DNA of 35,650 nucleotides from Sediminispirochaeta bajacaliforniensis DSM 16054 (lineage in GTDB: Bacteria > Spirochaetota > Spirochaetia > DSM-16054 > Sediminispirochaetaceae), in the NCBI RefSeq assembly GCF_000378205.1, contig NZ_KB899435.1:1-35650 (forward strand), in the 5' to 3' direction. This document shows positions 19,354 through 26,585 of this stretch, in pieces. Position 1 is the stretch's first letter. Each line of letters starts with the position of its first letter. Under the pieces are notes generated by a model. That model was not told where the DNA came from, did not search any database, and was given only the letters and a program-made list of their open reading frames with translations. A program made the position numbers and the translations under genes.

Positions 19354-19605
19354 ATGCCGCGTTATAAAGAAATGTTTTCATTATATCCAAGAAACACTTC
19401 AAAGGGTAAAACAGTCTTCTATTACCGTACCTATGATGAAGGCAGCAGGCGTACTAAACGATATCCTGCCGAAGTTCAAGGAAGCGGTTAGAAGAACTGA
19501 AGATTCAGGCCGTCGTAGGGCATAAGGATAACTGCATGACGGATAAATATTCTCACTTCCGACTTCAGGACTTCAGTGCTGTTCTGGACGTACGGCGGAG
19601 ATATT
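19354..19605 (+). pseudogene. Tyrosine recombinase (integrase) remnant: N- and C-terminal ends fused by deletion
   Basis: The ATG at 19354 opens 45 codons (MPRYKEMFSLYPRN, GKTVFYYRTYDEGSRRT) ending in TAG at 19489-19491; this is an integrase N-terminal arm-binding start. In another frame, from 19497, the sequence reads LKIQAVVGHKDNC then MTDKYSHFRLQDFSAVL. That is the C-terminal catalytic block of a tyrosine recombinase with the GH pair and the nucleophile Tyr in TDKYSH. Everything between (most of the core-binding and catalytic domain, including both Arg residues) is missing. The gene cannot be functional. It marks the left edge of the AT-rich island and suggests entry as an integrative element later immobilised. 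Confidence 0.8.
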
Positions 19606-19620
19606 CAAAGGAGAGGTTTC

Positions 19621-20163
19621 ATGGGAACAGAACTGAACAATAAACTTTCCAGTATCAAGAAGGAATACTTGGAACTTCCAACCTCTGTTGAACGGATAAG
19701 CTTTCTGAAACAGACAGTAGTAAAGCTTATTCAGGATAATAATGAGAAGTGGCGCAGTATCAGGATCGAAGTGAAGAATGGTGAGCTGAATGCGGAGTCT
19801 GAAACATTGCAGCTGATCCTTGAAGAAGAAAACCTTGCCATTGGTCGGGTTCAGATCTGGCTGATGGATGAAGTAGCTCTGGCTCCAAAAAAAGAGAGCA
19901 GGAATGCGGAAGAACTATCTGATACTGAGCCGGTAAAAACAAATATGGTTCTGGCATCAGAAGCAGGTAAAATGCCTGCTGCAAAGAAGTATATGACCTC
20001 ACAGGATGTTGCGGATTACCTCGGTATTTCTGTTCATACTATTAGGCGTTGGGCTTTGGAACAAAGAATACCTGTAAGCACTCTGAACGGTAAACACAAC
20101 CGCTTTATAAAAGAAGAGATTGACAAGTGGGTACTTGAGAACGGGAAGAAGATGCTTGGTTAA
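19621..20163 (+). CDS. HTH_17/excisionase-like DNA-binding protein with novel N-terminal domain
   Basis: The ATG at 19621 follows AAAGGAG at 7-base spacing and gives 180 residues; a longer reading from 19576 has no ribosome-binding site and overlaps the integrase scrap. The C-terminal 55 residues (KYMTSQDVADYLGISVHTI, RRWALEQRIPV, FIKEEIDKWV) form a MerR/AlpA-like helix-turn-helix of the HTH_17 (excisionase) type. The first 110 residues contain a charged helical stretch and a strand-rich part (WRSIRIEVKNGELNAESETL, LAIGRVQIWLMDE) that I do not recognise. An acidic linker joins the two. It may be a regulator of the defence operon or a former recombination directionality factor of the dead integrase. 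Confidence 0.75.
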   Translation: MGTELNNKLSSIKKEYLELPTSVERISFLKQTVVKLIQDNNEKWRSIRIEVKNGELNAESETLQLILEEENLAIGRVQIWLMDEVALAPKKESRNAEELSDTEPVKTNMVLASEAGKMPAAKKYMTSQDVADYLGISVHTIRRWALEQRIPVSTLNGKHNRFIKEEIDKWVLENGKKMLG

Positions 20164-20205
20164 ATCAATTACCTGTCCAAAAACCTTAACTATTATAGAG
20201 TGTAA

Positions 20206-20234
20206 TTGCCAGTTGTCGTCGGAAGGAATATACT
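20206..20234 (+). promoter_or_regulatory. Promoter of the BREX/Septu operon
   Basis: TTGCCA (20206-20211) and TATACT (20229-20234) are 17 bases apart. The predicted transcription start is at about 20241, inside the tandem repeats described separately. The leader is about 60 bases and ends with AAAGGAG before the ATG at 20303. Confidence 0.55.
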
Positions 20235-20263
20235 AAACCGAGTTAAACCAAATTTGACCGAAT
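20234..20263 (+). repeat. Three tandem 10-bp direct repeats at the BREX promoter (candidate operator)
   Basis: TAAACCGAGT, TAAACCAAAT and TTGACCGAAT follow one another without a gap; each matches the consensus TAAACCGAAT at 8-9 of 10 positions. They begin at the last base of the -10 box and cover the expected transcription start. One-turn spacing on one DNA face suits cooperative binding by a small HTH protein, so repression by one of the two flanking HTH_17 proteins is a plausible inference. Confidence 0.5.
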
Positions 20264-20302
20264 GGAACTGATACACATGATTCAGCAAAGGAGCCCTGCG
20301 CC

Positions 20303-20500
20303 ATGGAAGAAAGATGGTTGTCTGTAGACGAAATTGGTGAATATCTCGGAATAAAGCGAGATACAGTCTATAAGTGGATAGCAGAGAAGAAAATGCCTGC
20401 GCACAGAGTCGGTCGGTTCTGGAAGTTCAAAGTAAAAGAAGTGGATGGGTGGGTTCGGAAGGATAATGCTGGTGATGGTACAGGGACAGCAGACAATTGA
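20303..20500 (+). CDS. Small excisionase-family HTH protein, first gene of the BREX operon
   Basis: This 65-residue protein is little more than one HTH_17 domain: WLSVDEIGEYLGIKRDTVYK then WIAEKKMPAHRVGRFWKFK and VDGWVRK. The VGRFWKF strand pair is the wing typical of AlpA/excisionase-like proteins. AAAGGAG lies 9 bases before the ATG. Its TGA stop overlaps the TTG start of brxF (TTGA), so it is translationally coupled to the defence operon. It could be an autoregulator acting on the tandem repeats just upstream, or a captured excisionase. BREX regulators described elsewhere (BrxR, WYL type) are a different family. Confidence 0.8.
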   Translation: MEERWLSVDEIGEYLGIKRDTVYKWIAEKKMPAHRVGRFWKFKVKEVDGWVRKDNAGDGTGTADN

Positions 20501-20910
20501 AAGATTATCAAGACAAAATGGAGAACTTGTATTACAAGATCTCCATAATAGGCAGCAAGTATAAGACCGCTTTCCTAACAAGTATTCCCGCAGAAAGAGC
20601 CATAAACATTAATGCTCTTGTATGCCAGGAGGACTATCCTGCATCGGAATTAAACTTTGAACAAATATTTTCGAGAAACATAGATTCAAAACTGAATTTC
20701 ATATGTCTCTATAATTTTGAAATCCTTTTTCGACCTGAATACCGGTTTGACCTTCTATCGTTTATTAAGGGAAAATCAAAAACTAAGAAATTTGCCATTA
20801 TCTGGCCAGGAGAAATCCAGAATGATCAGCTGGTATACAGTAGACCAGGACGACCAGATTATTACACGCATAACATAGACAATTATCTCATATATAAGGA
20901 AGAGCAATGA
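20497..20910 (+). CDS. brxF: BREX-3 protein BrxF (Walker A not recognisable)
   Basis: The product has 137 residues from TTG 20497 (coupled to the upstream stop) or 130 from ATG 20518. The second half fits BrxF as I know it: NFICLYNFEILFRPEYRFDL (Walker B-like strand), IWPGEIQNDQLVYSRPGRPD and DYYTHNIDNYLIYKEE. Position and size immediately before brxC also fit type 3 BREX. BrxF is normally described as a P-loop protein, but the N-terminal half (SIIGSKYKTAFLTSIPAE) has no GxxxxGK[ST]; only a shortened GSKYKT is seen. It overlaps brxC by ATGA. The identity rests on context plus the C-terminal pattern. Confidence 0.7.
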   Translation: MKDYQDKMENLYYKISIIGSKYKTAFLTSIPAERAININALVCQEDYPASELNFEQIFSRNIDSKLNFICLYNFEILFRPEYRFDLLSFIKGKSKTKKFAIIWPGEIQNDQLVYSRPGRPDYYTHNIDNYLIYKEEQ

Positions 20911-23900
20911 AGTACAAAGACTTAATCCAATTTGACCCAATCGAATCAGTTATTACTCTGACAGAAGCTGACAATGAACAGAAGGCTGCTGATTTAGTAA
21001 AAACCTTCGTTGTCTCCCAATCCATGGAGATCAATCTGAATGAAATTATTATCCCTAATCTTCAGTTTGAAACGCCTCGTGATCAAAAAGGGATATTTGT
21101 TGTAGGTAACTATGGTACCGGTAAATCTCACTTGATGGCATTTATATCAGCCTTGGCTGAAAATAAAGACTATTTGGACTTGGTTGGTAATTTATCTGTC
21201 AGAGAACAGGCTGCACAAATAGCAGGGAAGTTCAAAGTTATCCGCTCCGAGCTTGGTGGTGTTTCCACAACTTTACGTAATGCGATTTGTATGGAGCTTG
21301 AAAAACACCTGAAATCATTGGGAATCAATTTCACATTCCCATCTACAGATAAGATCGCCAACAATAAGGATTCCATCCATGAGATGATGGCTCTGTTTCA
21401 GGAAAAGTACCCTGACCAGGGTCTTTTATTGATACTCGATGAGCTTTTGGACTTCCTTCGGGGGCGCGAAGATGACCAGAAACTCATCCAAGACCTAGGT
21501 TTTCTCCGTGAAATTGGAGAAGTTTGCAAGAACTCTCGGTTTCGGTTTATCACAGGGGTCCAGGAATCCCTGTTTGAGAGTCCCTCTTTCAAATTTGCAG
21601 CTGATTCTTTAGGGCGAGTGTCAGAACGTTTTATTCAGGCAACGATTCAGAAAGAAGATGTAAGCTTTGTTGTATCGGAACGTCTCCTTAAGAAAACTCC
21701 CGAACAGAAGGCAAAAATCCGGGAGCACCTGGAACAATTCCAGCCGTTCTACAAACCCCTATCCGGCGGCCTCGATAATTATGTGGATCTGTTTCCTGTT
21801 CATGAGCAGTACTTTGAGAAATTCCAGATGGTCAACATTGGTGAGCAGAGGAAGATTCTTGAAGCTATTAGCAAAAAAATAGAGTCTATTCTGGAACTTG
21901 AAGTACCAGAGAAAGAAACTGGTATTTTCTCCTACGATTCCTATTGGAAAGTGATTATGGGCGATCATACCAACCGGGTAAATCCTGATGTTCGCAAGGT
22001 TATTGAGATAACAGAACGGGTGGAAAATATACTTGATGAATCCTATGAAGGATCGAAAGAGCAGGTACATGTAGCTCAGAAGATCATCTCAGCATTGGCG
22101 ATTCACCGTTTGACAACAGGAGACTTAAAAGCAGCAGTCGGATTAACCGCTGAGAACCTGAAGGATGAACTCTTTCTTTATCTCACTGTCCCTGAGAAGG
22201 ATGAAAACTTTCTTCTGACCATCATTCAGAAGGTCATCAAGAACATTATGACCACCCTTAACAGTTTGTATATCAGATTGAACGAAGAGAACCGACATTA
22301 CTACATCTACACAGACATGGGTAAAGACCCGAATCAGGAAATTCGGAATAAGGCCAGTAAGCTTTCTGCTGATAAGGAACTGACACGATACTACTTTGAG
22401 ATTCTCTCGCTTATTATGGAGCAGACTGATGTCACCTATCGTACTGGCTTTAAGATTTGGGAATATCCCTTGATGTGGTACCAAAAGAAATCTGAGATTG
22501 ACGGATATCTGTTTTTTGGAAATCCCAATGAGCGGTCAACAACTCAGCCTCCCAGAGAGTTCTATCTTTATTTCATCGATCCTTTCCGGCAGAATACCAC
22601 CGTGTCTTCGGGCAAAGATGATGAAGTGTTTATTCAATTGAAGGACGTTGATGATGACTTCGAAAAAAACTTGCGTCTCTATGCAGCTGCAAAAGAGCTA
22701 AGTTTAACAGCAGTCCAGGAGTACAAAACTGTCTATAATCAATTAGCACAGAAATACCAAAGAGAATTATTGAGCTGGTTGAAAAACAATATATCCGACC
22801 GTTTTCAGATTTCCTATAAAAACAGTACGAAGCTTTTCAAGACATGGTCTGCCAGTATCAACTTGAGAGAATTATCTGGTATTAGTGGTTCCGAGACTCT
22901 TTCATTCAAACAACAGATTGATACTCTTGCTTCAGGATTGTTGTCAGATTACATAGCAGATCAAAAGCCGGATTACCCGGAATTCTCTATCAAGATAACG
23001 AACCAGAACAGGCGTCAGACAGTTCAGGAAGCATTGAGAGCTGTTGTAAGGGGCCAAAGCAGTGGTCAGGCGAATGCGGTTCTATCTGCCCTGGACCTGC
23101 TCTCCGGTGAAGGGATTTCAGTAGAACATGCATCGATTTGCAGTGAAATTCTTGCCATCGTGAACTCAAAAGAGTCGAGTCAGGTAATCAATAGAAATGA
23201 GCTGGTCTCTGAGCGCAATGACAAAGAGTATATTTTGAATGGCTCTCTGGAAATTGATTTTCTACCCGTTTATCTGGCAGCCTTGATTAGTGAAGGATAC
23301 ATTAACCTCTCTGTAGGATCAGATCGGTATACAGCATCCAATCTTGATTCTCTTCTTTCCATTGGCTTTAATCAGATTCTTGATTTTAATCATATAAAGA
23401 AGGCTGAAGATTTCCCTCTTGTCGAGTTAAAAGAATTGTTCACCGCTTTGAAACTCCGCCCCGGTTTGATAGTACAGACCAGTACTCGAAAAGAAGCCGT
23501 CAAAGAACTTATTGATAAAGTGGATGCCCTGCTCAAGCAATGTGCCAAAGTGGAACAGAAGATCCGAAACGGCTTTGTTATCTGGGAACAGAAATTACTC
23601 TCAGAGAGTAGGTCTCAGAAATATATCGACTCTCTCGGTGAAGTCAAAGATTTTATGGAACTTATCTCCCGATACAACACTCCCGCCAAGATAAGCAACT
23701 TCAAAAAGACAACCGATGAGATAGATGCATTCAAAGAGAAGTTAGGGTTGATAACAGAAATAGAAGGGATGGAAGCCTTTGTACAAAATTTTCAGCCCCT
23801 TACCAATTATCTATCCAGGGCAGAAAGTGAAGTTCCCAATGAAGCAAAGTGGAAAGAGGATTACAACAATCTGAGAACAGATTTCACAAATAAGATAGCA

Positions 23901-24632
23901 ACTGAAGAACCATGGAAATCGAGTGATTCTCAGAGTGCATTGCGAACACAGATGCAGGCTCTGAAGGACCGTTACAAAGATGATTATATGGAGATCCATA
24001 AGCACTATCGATTAGGTCCGAAGGCTCAAGAGAAAAAGGAAGCTTTTCAACGAGATAGTCGTCTTGAGAGTTTAAGAGCATTGAGTACTATTGAATCGCT
24101 TCCTTCCCACCAACTTCGAAACTGGGAAGATACCCTTGTTTCTTTAAAGAATTGTACGCTTCTGACCATGGCCGACCTGGATAATTCACCAAAGTGCCCT
24201 CATTGTAGTTTTGAGAGGAAAAGTATTGATGAATCGAGCGTCAGTGCTGACCAGAGGATTCAGGTATTGGATTCTGAGCTGGATGATCTTTACAGCAATT
24301 GGAAATCGTTTCTGAAAGATGAAATGGAAGACCCCACGATCCAGGTGAATCTCGACCTCTTGGGAGATAAAGATTCAGCAACAGTAATAAAAGATTTTAT
24401 CAATGGAGGAGACTTGCCGGAAGTTATTTCTCCGAAGTTGATTCAAGCCATCAAAGATGTTCTGAAAGGCTTGGAAAGAGTTTCCATGAAGCAGGAAGCA
24501 TTAGTAACAGCACTTAACAAAACGGGTCTTCCTGTAACGCCCAATGAATTGAGAGAGCGCTTTGAATCTTATCTGAAAGGGATCATTGCTGGTAAAGAAG
24601 AAAAGCAGATAAGAATAGTGATCGAGGAGTAA
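20907..24632 (+). CDS. brxC: BREX-3 large ATPase BrxC (DUF6079/PglY-like)
   Basis: A P-loop ATPase of 1241 residues. Walker A GNYGTGKSHLM lies at about residues 67-77 and Walker B LLLILDELLDFL at about 172-183, followed by a sensor-like RFITGVQES. The middle and C-terminal parts are long and helical, with coiled-coil-prone stretches, and a CPHC knuckle lies at about residue 1097. Size, Walker A placement and order (after brxF, before the methyltransferase) match the BrxC/PglY family of type 3 BREX, an essential ATPase of the complex that recognises and blocks phage DNA. AAGGAAG precedes the ATG. The Septu pair follows after 3 bases, which is where pglXI would normally stand. Confidence 0.85.
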   Translation: MKYKDLIQFDPIESVITLTEADNEQKAADLVKTFVVSQSMEINLNEIIIPNLQFETPRDQKGIFVVGNYGTGKSHLMAFISALAENKDYLDLVGNLSVREQAAQIAGKFKVIRSELGGVSTTLRNAICMELEKHLKSLGINFTFPSTDKIANNKDSIHEMMALFQEKYPDQGLLLILDELLDFLRGREDDQKLIQDLGFLREIGEVCKNSRFRFITGVQESLFESPSFKFAADSLGRVSERFIQATIQKEDVSFVVSERLLKKTPEQKAKIREHLEQFQPFYKPLSGGLDNYVDLFPVHEQYFEKFQMVNIGEQRKILEAISKKIESILELEVPEKETGIFSYDSYWKVIMGDHTNRVNPDVRKVIEITERVENILDESYEGSKEQVHVAQKIISALAIHRLTTGDLKAAVGLTAENLKDELFLYLTVPEKDENFLLTIIQKVIKNIMTTLNSLYIRLNEENRHYYIYTDMGKDPNQEIRNKASKLSADKELTRYYFEILSLIMEQTDVTYRTGFKIWEYPLMWYQKKSEIDGYLFFGNPNERSTTQPPREFYLYFIDPFRQNTTVSSGKDDEVFIQLKDVDDDFEKNLRLYAAAKELSLTAVQEYKTVYNQLAQKYQRELLSWLKNNISDRFQISYKNSTKLFKTWSASINLRELSGISGSETLSFKQQIDTLASGLLSDYIADQKPDYPEFSIKITNQNRRQTVQEALRAVVRGQSSGQANAVLSALDLLSGEGISVEHASICSEILAIVNSKESSQVINRNELVSERNDKEYILNGSLEIDFLPVYLAALISEGYINLSVGSDRYTASNLDSLLSIGFNQILDFNHIKKAEDFPLVELKELFTALKLRPGLIVQTSTRKEAVKELIDKVDALLKQCAKVEQKIRNGFVIWEQKLLSESRSQKYIDSLGEVKDFMELISRYNTPAKISNFKKTTDEIDAFKEKLGLITEIEGMEAFVQNFQPLTNYLSRAESEVPNEAKWKEDYNNLRTDFTNKIATEEPWKSSDSQSALRTQMQALKDRYKDDYMEIHKHYRLGPKAQEKKEAFQRDSRLESLRALSTIESLPSHQLRNWEDTLVSLKNCTLLTMADLDNSPKCPHCSFERKSIDESSVSADQRIQVLDSELDDLYSNWKSFLKDEMEDPTIQVNLDLLGDKDSATVIKDFINGGDLPEVISPKLIQAIKDVLKGLERVSMKQEALVTALNKTGLPVTPNELRERFESYLKGIIAGKEEKQIRIVIEE

Positions 24633-24635
24633 TGT

Positions 24636-25910
24636 ATGAATATTCAGAATTTATCACTTAAATATTTCCGCGGTATCAAAAAAATGGAAATATATCTGAA
24701 TAAGCAGTTAAATGTTATCTGTGGAATCAATGGTGTAGGGAAAAGCAGCATACTCGATGCTATTTCTATCCAGTTATCATGGATAGTCGCAAGAATCCGT
24801 TCAGAGAGAGGTTCTGGGAGACCTATCAGCGAATATGACATAAAGAATAATGCAAATTTTTCGATGAGTGAGATGCTTATTGAAGAGCATAATAAACAGT
24901 ATAAAGGCAAATTAGTAAAAACAAAGAAAGGCTATTCAGTTGATGAAAAATCAAGTGTATTGGAATTATCAAATTATGCAAAAGAAATCCGGTCCTATAT
25001 TACTGATAAGGAAGAGCAAGTTTCAGTCCCTGTATTTATTTATTACAGTACAAATCGTATTGTAGATGACATCCCATTACGTATTAGAAGTAAGCATGAT
25101 TTCAACCTTTTGGAAACCTATGACAACTCTCTGGAAACTGGAGTCAATTTTCGAAGTTTCTTTGAATGGTATAGAAATCGGGAAGATTTAGAAAATGAAA
25201 AGTTCAGAGATTTGAATCAAGATAATTTATTCAATCAAGAGAAAAGAGCATATGAAGGGGATAAGCAGTTAGAATCAGTCCGTATTGCAATAGAACGAAT
25301 ATCCGGGTTTAAAGATATATCTGTGAAACGAAGTCCACTTCGAATGGAAGTAAACAAGAATGGAGAAAAACTTAGAGTAGAAAAACTATCTGATGGTGAA
25401 AAATGTCTTTTTGCAATGGCGGGGGATATGGCACGACGTTTAGCGATAGCTAATCCGACTTTGGTAAATCCGCTTGAAGGTGAAGGAGTTGTTCTTATTG
25501 ATGAAATAGATTTACATCTTCATCCTAAATGGCAGAAAAAGATCATTCCTAATTTACTTCAAACTTTTCCCAACGTTCAATTCATTGTCTCAACACATTC
25601 TCCGCAAGTTTTAAGTGAAGTTGATCATCGCTCTATTATCCTACTTTATCAGGAAGAAAATAATATCAAATATTCCCCTGTGCACCAAAGCAAAGGCCTG
25701 AGTTCAAATGAAATCCTCGAAGAAATTATGGACACCCAGCCCTTGAATAAGCAAGTAAAAGACCAACTGGATAATATTTTCAAACTGATTGATGATGAAA
25801 AAATAGCCGAAGCGAAAAAAGAAATTAGTGATTTCAAGAATCAATATGGCACCGTTCCTGAAATAGTAAGAGGAGAAACTCTCCTTTCTTTCTTTGATGA
25901 GGAGTCTTAA
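24636..25910 (+). CDS. ptuA: Septu PtuA-like AAA/ABC-type ATPase
   Basis: The product has 424 residues with an SMC/RecF-like ATPase layout: ICGINGVGKSSILDA (Walker A, residues 30-37), an insertion of about 200 residues, the ABC signature KLSDGEKCLFAMAGD (about 250) and Walker B GVVLIDEIDLHLHPKW (about 284), then FIVSTHSPQVL (H-loop). This is the OLD/PtuA-type ATPase found with an HNH partner in Septu systems and as effectors of some retrons. GAGGAG lies just upstream of the ATG and the nuclease gene follows after 3 bases. It is more AT-rich than the BREX genes by eye, consistent with separate acquisition. Confidence 0.85.
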   Translation: MNIQNLSLKYFRGIKKMEIYLNKQLNVICGINGVGKSSILDAISIQLSWIVARIRSERGSGRPISEYDIKNNANFSMSEMLIEEHNKQYKGKLVKTKKGYSVDEKSSVLELSNYAKEIRSYITDKEEQVSVPVFIYYSTNRIVDDIPLRIRSKHDFNLLETYDNSLETGVNFRSFFEWYRNREDLENEKFRDLNQDNLFNQEKRAYEGDKQLESVRIAIERISGFKDISVKRSPLRMEVNKNGEKLRVEKLSDGEKCLFAMAGDMARRLAIANPTLVNPLEGEGVVLIDEIDLHLHPKWQKKIIPNLLQTFPNVQFIVSTHSPQVLSEVDHRSIILLYQEENNIKYSPVHQSKGLSSNEILEEIMDTQPLNKQVKDQLDNIFKLIDDEKIAEAKKEISDFKNQYGTVPEIVRGETLLSFFDEES

Positions 25911-25913
25911 GGG

Positions 25914-26579
25914 ATGATCAAGATCAATAAAGGCTCATCTCCATCAGAGTTAGATCAATATAAGCGTGAATGCTCAGAATCAATTTCCAGGGGGACAACG
26001 AAACTACTCGATGATTTCTCTCGTAAAGACGATTTAAGAATATCATTGGCTGAAGAGCAGGGTTATCTTTGTGCCTATTGCATGCAGAGAATCAATCCTG
26101 AAAATGGCGATACTAAAATAGAGCATTTTCATCCCCAGACTGAGTATCCGACAGAGCAGCTGGATTATTCAAATCTTCTTCTTTGCTGTAATGGTAATCA
26201 AGGAGATCGTCCTGCTAATCAGCATTGTGATACGAAAAAGAAAAATGCTGAGATAAAATATAACCCCGCATTAAGTCCCTCAATAGAGCAGACTATTCGT
26301 TATGAAAGAGATGGGAAAATTGTTTCTGATGATGAAGATTGGAATAACCATATAGATAACGTCCTTAATTTGAATTATTCAAGGTTACGAGAAAATCGAG
26401 AATCTGTTTTAAGGGCTGTAGACCAGGCACTTGCCAAGAATTCCGGTATGAGATCAAAATCTCAAATTGATACAATCATTCAGAATTGGAAAGCCAAGAA
26501 TAGTTCTGGTGAATTAAAAGAGTATTGTGGTGCAGCCATTTATCGATTACAAAAACACCCTGCGTATAAGAGAGGATAA
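25914..26579 (+). CDS. ptuB: Septu PtuB-like HNH endonuclease (TIGR02646 type)
   Basis: The 221-residue protein has the HNH zinc-finger pattern of the PtuB/retron-effector family: CAYCMQRI (about residue 52), KIEHFHPQ (about 69), SNLLLCCNGNQG (about 84) and HCDTKKKN. The paired CxxC, the EHFHPQ histidines and the downstream Asn are the expected metal and catalytic residues. With the PtuA-like ATPase it forms a Septu module that degrades nucleic acid on phage infection. No reverse transcriptase lies nearby, so this is Septu rather than a retron effector. The stop is 6 bases before the pglXI start. Confidence 0.85.
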   Translation: MIKINKGSSPSELDQYKRECSESISRGTTKLLDDFSRKDDLRISLAEEQGYLCAYCMQRINPENGDTKIEHFHPQTEYPTEQLDYSNLLLCCNGNQGDRPANQHCDTKKKNAEIKYNPALSPSIEQTIRYERDGKIVSDDEDWNNHIDNVLNLNYSRLRENRESVLRAVDQALAKNSGMRSKSQIDTIIQNWKAKNSSGELKEYCGAAIYRLQKHPAYKRG

Positions 26580-26585
26580 CTATAG

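Noticed and set aside
24636-26579. Retron effector (PtuAB-type pair of a retron such as Ec78)
   Set aside because: No reverse transcriptase and no msr/msd-like structured RNA is seen within the operon, so a stand-alone Septu module fits better.
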